NCBI GenBank assembly: GCA_029940345.1
Contig: JAOZRC010000111.1
Span: 1-11,395 of the forward strand
Length of the DNA: 11,395 nucleotides
Direction of reading: 5' to 3'
Source: Desulfobacterales bacterium
GTDB taxonomy: Bacteria > Desulfobacterota > Desulfobacteria > Desulfobacterales > JAUCGF01
Part shown: piece after piece, positions 8,154 to 11,395 of the stretch
How the letters are laid out: each line of letters begins with the position of its first letter
Position numbering within the stretch: the first letter of the stretch is position 1
The notes under the pieces: model-generated
Seen by the model: the letters and a program-made list of their open reading frames with translations, nothing else
Told to the model about the DNA's origin: nothing
Databases searched by the model: none
Translations under genes and position numbers: made by a program

Positions 8154-8676
8154 ATGCTATTTCAATGTATTCAATTCAAACATGGATTGTGTGTAAGTAA
8201 AGGATTTTAAGGTAGGGGATTTCATTGATTTAACTTTATGAATGTCCCCAAAACATTTCTGGGTAGTTTACATTGTCAATATAGGCTGATCCGATTCTGG
8301 TTTTTCCGAAATAGAAGATCGCAAGCTTTGGCTTGCAGAAATTGAAAGAATAAATTAAAATCAGAGTATAATATTAGGTTGCTTTAACAGATTCATATTG
8401 GTATTGGAAATAAAAAATGATTTCCTGCCTATAAAAAAAATGAGAAGCGCTTAAGATCGAAATTTGGACAAGCGGTCCCGTTTGAAATTACAAGGAAAAA
8501 ATCAAAAAAAAAAAAATTGCTTGCTTTCGTAATAAAAAGTCTTAATGTTAGAAACATTCAACATGGCTCTGATTCAAATTGGCGGAGCGATTTTTTTCTG
8601 AAGGAACTAATCTTTTTTAAAGTTACATCCTCCAGTCTAAAATTTTGAGCATCACTATAGAAAGGAGGATATCACC
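8154..8676. other. AT-rich divergent intergenic region
   Basis: This non-coding stretch separates the leftward synthase gene from the rightward cold-shock gene and should carry both promoters. For the synthase, a perfect TTGACA reads leftward at 8279-8274, but the hexamer 17 bases on (ATGTTT) is a poor -10, so I do not call a promoter there. A 6-bp hairpin, GCAAGC-TTTG-GCTTGC, lies at 8321-8336 and could be an operator half-site pair or part of the synthase leader. Two AAC-ending heptamers (TAGAAAC, ATTCAAC) occur at 8549-8562. I see no open frame of coding character. Confidence 0.6.
8504..8549 (+). promoter_or_regulatory. Candidate promoter of the cold-shock gene
   Basis: A run of 13 A residues (8504-8516) resembles an UP element. 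It is followed by TTGCTT copies (8517-8522 and 8521-8526) as possible -35 boxes and an AT-rich TTAATGTT (8542-8549) as a possible -10 region; the second TTGCTT is 16 bases from TAATGT. This would give a leader of roughly 120 bases, which fits the long 5' leaders common in cold-shock genes (known). The hexamers are imperfect, so this is a candidate only. Confidence 0.3.
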
Positions 8677-8877
8677 ATGGCAAACGGAATAGTCAAATGG
8701 TTCAACGATCAAAAAGGATTCGGTTTTATTGAGCAAGAAAGCGGACCCGATGTGTTTGTTCACCATTCAGCAATCAATGCAAGCGGTTTTAAAAGCCTCA
8801 ACGAAGGCGACCGGGTTACCTTTGACATTGAGCAAGGACAAAAAGGTCCTGCAGCAGCAAATGTCACTGTAAGCTAA
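8677..8877 (+). CDS. Cold-shock-domain protein (CspA family)
   Basis: This 66-residue single cold-shock-domain protein fits the usual family length of about 65-70. It is a five-stranded OB-fold that binds single-stranded RNA and DNA and acts as an RNA chaperone in the cytoplasm. The opening [15 protein letters not shown] (residues 4-18) contains RNP1 (KGFGFI, 13-18); RNP2 is VFVHHSAI (26-33), where most relatives have VFVHFSAI; the end GPAAANV (57-63) is also typical. An excellent Shine-Dalgarno, AAAGGAGGAT (8661-8670), with AGGAGG 8 bases from the ATG, fixes the start. The gene is monocistronic, with a terminator 19 bases after the stop, and stands upstream of two other RNA-binding genes. 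Cold induction is likely from family knowledge but not shown, since CspA paralogues include constitutive members. Confidence 0.97.
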   Translation: MANGIVKWFNDQKGFGFIEQESGPDVFVHHSAINASGFKSLNEGDRVTFDIEQGQKGPAAANVTVS

Positions 8878-8896
8878 ACCGCAATACCTGTAAACA

Positions 8897-8937
8897 AAAG
8901 GGCATGCCCAAACTTAGGGGGTGCCCTTTATTATTTT
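8897..8937 (+). terminator. Rho-independent terminator of the cold-shock gene
   Basis: AAAGGGCA (8897-8904) pairs perfectly with TGCCCTTT (8922-8929) around a 17-base loop, followed by ATTATTTT. It lies 19 bases after the stop codon. The T-tract is interrupted, but the GC-rich stem and position make it a good intrinsic terminator. It would insulate the cold-shock gene from the RRM gene downstream. Confidence 0.8.
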
Positions 8938-9016
8938 AGAGTGATTTCCGAGGAAGAAAGCCACACACCCGCTCTCGTTTTTTGTACTGTGCTTCGGACA
9001 CCTCACTCCTTACTTG

Positions 9017-9090
9017 GCACCCATCCTTTGTGTGAACCCCAATCTACCCTTTCATGATGGGTGCGGCTTGCTTTTTCAGCGAAAAAAAGC
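9017..9090 (+). promoter_or_regulatory. Structured leader of the RRM gene (two hairpins)
   Basis: GCACCCATC (9017-9025) and GATGGGTGC (9056-9064) form a perfect 9-bp inverted repeat around a 30-base loop. The right arm is followed by GGCTTGCTTTTTC, so the structure could act as a terminator or attenuator before the RRM gene. A second hairpin, GCTTTTT (9070-9076) with AAAAAGC (9084-9090), ends 15 bases before the Shine-Dalgarno GAAAGG (9106-9111). Such structures could mediate autoregulation by the RNA-binding product or a temperature response (inference). I do not recognise a known riboswitch. Confidence 0.5.
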
Positions 9091-9119
9091 GAAACAATCA
9101 AGGGTGAAAGGTCTTTGGT

Positions 9120-9404
9120 ATGAATATCTATCTCGGGAATTTATCTTTTAACACCACGGAAGACACCTTAAAGGCCTTGTTTGCCGAATACGGAGAAATC
9201 GAAAGTATTAAGGTGATCAAGGACCGGTTTTCAGGCAGACCCAAAGGATTCGGTTTCATTGAGATGCCTAGTAATTCCGAAGCGGATCAGGCAATCAAGG
9301 CATTGAACGGAAACCGCGTAGACGGCAATTATATTAAAGTAAAGCCTGCGGATTCGGGCGGAAAACGAAAAAAGAAACGCACCTTTCGCCGAAGGAGTTA
9401 TTAA
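9120..9404 (+). CDS. RRM-domain RNA-binding protein
   Basis: This 94-residue protein has one RNA recognition motif (about residues 1-78) and a short basic tail. RNP2 is IYLGNL (3-8) and RNP1 is KGFGFIEM (42-49), with the aromatic residues that stack on RNA. The beta-alpha-beta-beta-alpha-beta pattern is complete and ends in YIKVKPA. The tail (about 79-94, GGKRKKKRTFRRRS) is strongly basic and would strengthen RNA contacts. Length and layout match the small bacterial Rbp family found in cyanobacteria and Desulfobacterota, some members of which are cold-induced (known). GAAAGG (9106-9111) lies 8 bases before the ATG. The helicase gene follows after 6 bases, so the two are probably co-transcribed. 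The likely role is binding and melting of RNA structure together with the helicase (inference). Confidence 0.95.
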   Translation: MNIYLGNLSFNTTEDTLKALFAEYGEIESIKVIKDRFSGRPKGFGFIEMPSNSEADQAIKALNGNRVDGNYIKVKPADSGGKRKKKRTFRRRSY

Positions 9405-9410
9405 TCCGAA

Positions 9411-10727
9411 TTGGACAAGGAACCTCATCATTTGAATTTTGACGCATTTTCATTTCATCCCCGAATTGCAGCCGGTATTACAGCCGCCGGGTACACGACC
9501 CCGACTCCTATTCAAAACCAGGCCATTCCCAAAGTGATGCAAGGCAGTGATTTAATGGGATTGGCCCAGACCGGCACCGGCAAAACGGCTGTGTTTGTGT
9601 TACCGATTTTACATCGCCTGTTGCACCAGAAGCGCAGACGTGTGCGCGCCCTGATTGTTGCTCCCACCCGTGAATTGGCCGAACAGATACATCAAGCCAT
9701 TAAAATCCTGGGAACTAAAACCAGCTTGCGAAGTGTTGCGGTTTATGGCGGCGTCGGTATTCAGCGGCAGATAAAGTTGCTGAAAAGTGCTGATATTGTC
9801 GTCGCATGCCCAGGACGGCTTCTCGACCATATCCGTCGCAAGACCGTGGATCTTTCACAAGTGGAAGTGCTCGTACTCGACGAAGCCGACCAGATGTTTG
9901 ATATGGGGTTTTTGCCGGATATTCGCCGGATTTTAACCCACTTGCCGCAATCGGAGCGCCAGACCTTATTGTTTTCGGCCACCATGCCCATTCAAATCCG
10001 TCGTCTGGCTGGTGACATATTGAAAAATCAGGTCAGGGTGCAGGTAAAGCATGATGCGCCGGCGGATACGGTCAGCCATGCCTTTTATCCTGTTGCCCAG
10101 CATTTGAAGACAGCGCTTTTACTGAAATTGCTTGGCAATACGAGTACCGAATCTGTCTTGGTTTTCACGCGCACCAAATATCGTGCCAAGAATTTGGGAG
10201 GTAAACTGGCCAAAGCCGGTTATCGCTCAACTTCTTTGCAGGGCAACCTGTCTCAGACCCGGCGTCAGGACGCCATGAACGGTTTCAAGTCGGGTAAATA
10301 TCAGGTGCTGGTGGCGACCGACATCGCTGCCCGCGGCATTGATGTCTCAGATGTTTCCCATGTCATCAACTACGATATGCCTTCTACGCCCGAAACTTAC
10401 ATCCACCGTATCGGGAGAACCGGCAGGGCCGAGCGTAGCGGCGAAGCATTTACCCTGGTAACCGATGAAGACAAGCAAATGGTAAGGGCCATACATAGGG
10501 CCATTGGAACACCCGTGGAAAAACGCACATTGGCGGATTTCAACTATCGCGCCCCCAGGATAACTGCCAACCAGCCCAGACGCCGCAACCGCAGATCGCA
10601 GCAAATGCCTGGCGGCAGGGCGGCGATCGGCCGCAAACAAAAACGTCATGGGGCCAAAGGAACCATTGCCTGGCTCTCACCCAAAAAGGCAAGGAATGCC
10701 GGCAGGCGTCCCAGGCCATCTGTCTAA
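9411..10727 (+). CDS. DEAD-box ATP-dependent RNA helicase (RhlE-like)
   Basis: This 438-residue ATP-dependent RNA-unwinding enzyme has two RecA-like domains. Motifs in order: Q motif TPTPIQ (30-35), Walker A AQTGTGKT (52-59), PTREL (85-89), CPGR (133-136, usually TPGR), DEAD (157-160), SAT (189-191), ATDIAARGIDV (302-312) and HRIGRTGR (332-339). Every catalytic motif is intact. The last ~70 residues are rich in Arg and Lys and probably bind RNA nonspecifically, as in RhlE/DeaD tails. No ATG precedes the conserved core, so the start is TTG: either 9411 (GGAG at 9394-9397, 13 bases away) or 9432 (AAGGAA at 9417-9422, 9 bases away, giving a start at NFDAFSFHP, typical of relatives). The longer form is listed here. 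It follows the RRM gene by 6 bases. Probable roles are ribosome assembly and mRNA turnover, especially in the cold; the exact subfamily is uncertain. Confidence 0.96.
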   Translation: MDKEPHHLNFDAFSFHPRIAAGITAAGYTTPTPIQNQAIPKVMQGSDLMGLAQTGTGKTAVFVLPILHRLLHQKRRRVRALIVAPTRELAEQIHQAIKILGTKTSLRSVAVYGGVGIQRQIKLLKSADIVVACPGRLLDHIRRKTVDLSQVEVLVLDEADQMFDMGFLPDIRRILTHLPQSERQTLLFSATMPIQIRRLAGDILKNQVRVQVKHDAPADTVSHAFYPVAQHLKTALLLKLLGNTSTESVLVFTRTKYRAKNLGGKLAKAGYRSTSLQGNLSQTRRQDAMNGFKSGKYQVLVATDIAARGIDVSDVSHVINYDMPSTPETYIHRIGRTGRAERSGEAFTLVTDEDKQMVRAIHRAIGTPVEKRTLADFNYRAPRITANQPRRRNRRSQQMPGGRAAIGRKQKRHGAKGTIAWLSPKKARNAGRRPRPSV

Positions 10728-10752
10728 GAGGGTGTACTTTTCAAACACCCTC
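10728..10752. repeat. Hairpin directly after the helicase stop codon
   Basis: GAGGGTGT (10728-10735) and ACACCCTC (10745-10752) form a perfect 8-bp stem with a 9-base loop, starting at the base after the TAA stop. No T-tract follows, so it is not a typical intrinsic terminator, although it could protect the 3' end of the mRNA. It is also the left end of the possible mobile relic described separately. Confidence 0.7.
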
Positions 10753-10855
10753 AATGAATTCCTATCTATCTGAAATAACATTATAAATATAAAAACACCG
10801 TTTTTCGGAAAACCGCGCTGTTACGTGCTTTGCGGGGGACTTTTCAAACACGCTC
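10728..10855. mobile_element. Possible 128-bp miniature IS relic (IS5/IS1031-like ends)
   Basis: The segment starts GAGGGTGT and ends ACACGCTC, terminal inverted repeats matching at 7 of 8 bases. It is flanked by TAA on both sides (10725-10727 and 10856-10858). The IS1031 group of the IS5 family is known for ends beginning GAG and a 3-bp TNA target duplication, which fits. The 17-base right-end motif ACTTTTCAAACACGCTC (10839-10855) recurs at 10736-10752 with one mismatch in the same orientation, so the left end looks like a nested copy of the right end. No transposase is encoded. The short repeats make a chance match possible. Confidence 0.35.
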
Positions 10856-10900
10856 TAAGTGATGGGGACAAAATAGCTTACCCATTTTCAGAAGAGGAGT

Positions 10901-10916
10901 GCAAACCACAGTTTGC
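10901..10916. repeat. REP-like hairpin
   Basis: GCAAAC (10901-10906) and GTTTGC (10911-10916) form a 6-bp stem around CACA. On the minus strand it contains CTGTGGTTT, sharing CTGTGGTT with the palindrome at positions 1-18. This suggests a small dispersed palindrome family, but two partial copies are thin evidence. Confidence 0.4.
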
Positions 10917-10943
10917 GTCACAGCATAAGGCGGGACACTACGG

Positions 10944-10978
10944 TTCGAACGTCGAACATTCAACATTGAACTTTCAAC
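10944..10978. repeat. Five tandem heptamers ending in AAC (intergenic)
   Basis: TTCGAAC, GTCGAAC, ATTCAAC, ATTGAAC and TTTCAAC follow each other in perfect 7-base phase. The last three bases and the S (G/C) at position 4 are constant, while the first three vary. The same design (NNNSAAC) occurs on the coding strand of the synthase gene at 5604-5638 and, more degenerately, at 1476-1559. It resembles the short tandemly repeated heptanucleotides (STRR) known from cyanobacteria in design, not in sequence. Confidence 0.75.
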
Positions 10979-11172
10979 ATCTGATAAGGAAACGGGATTG
11001 AAATTCGGGCTTGCATCGTGTTTTAGCCATCGTTTCGAGGCTGTGTATATCTTTAGGAGTCAGTCGCTCTGAAATCTGTGCCGCTTTATGTGGGTAGCCC
11101 TATCAATCATATAATCTTTTTTCCCGATTCAATCTCAAGCCCAAAATCCTGAAATAACTCTGACCATTTTTT

Positions 11173-11212
11173 CCTGTACTCCAAAATAGCCTTGACTATT
11201 TTGGAGTACAGG
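11173..11212. repeat. Perfect 17-bp inverted repeat
   Basis: CCTGTACTCCAAAATAG (11173-11189) and CTATTTTGGAGTACAGG (11196-11212) are perfectly complementary around the 6-base loop CCTTGA. The stem is too long to be accidental. A T run precedes it on the plus strand and no T-tract follows it in either direction, so it is not a standard terminator. It could be the footprint of a transposon end, a REP or MITE palindrome, or a strong RNA hairpin. Confidence 0.85.
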
Positions 11213-11395
11213 GTAATATAACCGCATGCCATATCCCCCCAATACCATTTGCGTTAAATAATCGCCTGATATGAAATATATAAATTATCTTATTAAATCA
11301 TAAAACCTCCACTTCCAACGGCTGAATTTTATCGAAGATCGGGCATCCTTCATTTGTTGGTTTACACTTTTTAATGTAGGGTGGGTGGAGTGTAA

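Larger units (their letters stand above)
10856..11395. other. Repeat-rich region without a convincing gene
   Basis: The 540 bases up to the window edge hold a REP-like hairpin, a heptamer array and a long perfect inverted repeat, each listed separately. Minus-strand reading shows only short open stretches: a 41-codon ATG frame (11232-11107) that includes the inverted repeat, and a frame open from the window edge to a TGA at 11300-11298 ending in EVEVL. An AT-rich stretch lies at about 11270-11310. I recognise no protein family in any of these. Confidence 0.5.

Noticed and set aside
8251..8279. Sigma-70 promoter for the synthase at the perfect TTGACA
   Set aside because: The hexamers 16-18 bases downstream (around ATGTTT) match TATAAT poorly, so the -35-like box alone is not enough.
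10944..10978. CRISPR-like array
   Set aside because: The units are 7 bases long without spacers; there are no 25-40-base repeats and no cas genes.
11171..11220. Bidirectional intrinsic terminator at the 17-bp inverted repeat
   Set aside because: No T-tract follows the stem in either direction; the flanks are GGGTAATAT on one side and a run of A residues when read on the other strand.

Overview
The window most resembles a chromosomal segment of a sulfate-reducing or related Desulfobacterota (former deltaproteobacterial) bacterium. This rests on three things: a giant PUFA-synthase-like lipid enzyme, a cold-shock/RRM/DEAD-box RNA gene set, and intergenic DNA rich in short palindromes and heptamer repeats. 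The assignment is an inference from gene types, not from a marker gene.

Left part (1-8153, everything on the minus strand). About 7.2 kb is one gene for a 2384-residue multi-enzyme: active ketosynthase, Cys-less ketosynthase (chain-length-factor-like), acyltransferase, and four hot-dog folds forming two dehydratase pseudo-dimers. This is the order of the PfaC/Pfa3 subunit of polyunsaturated fatty acid synthases. It has no carrier protein, ketoreductase or enoylreductase, and none is encoded elsewhere in the window, so it must work with partners encoded elsewhere. Its stop codon overlaps the start of a small MerR-type regulator by 4 bp (ATGA), so the two are translationally coupled. Beyond the regulator (about 30-470) lies a decayed AAA-ATPase-like / PD-(D/E)XK nuclease gene with an internal deletion and a homopolymer frameshift.

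Middle (8154-8676). A roughly 520-base AT-rich divergent intergenic region holds the upstream regions of the synthase (leftward) and of a cold-shock protein (rightward).

Right part (8677-10727, plus strand). A cold-shock-domain protein with its own terminator is followed by an RRM RNA-binding protein and a DEAD-box RNA helicase, the latter two separated by 6 bases. Together they form an RNA-chaperone and RNA-remodelling module, probably for growth at low temperature. The RRM gene has a leader with two hairpins.

Right end (10728-11395). There is no convincing gene. The region holds a possible 128-bp miniature IS relic bordered by TAA direct repeats (one copy is the helicase stop codon), a REP-like hairpin, five tandem heptamers ending in AAC, and a perfect 17-bp inverted repeat. 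The same heptamer type also occurs inside the synthase gene at two places, which is the most unusual sequence-level feature of the window.
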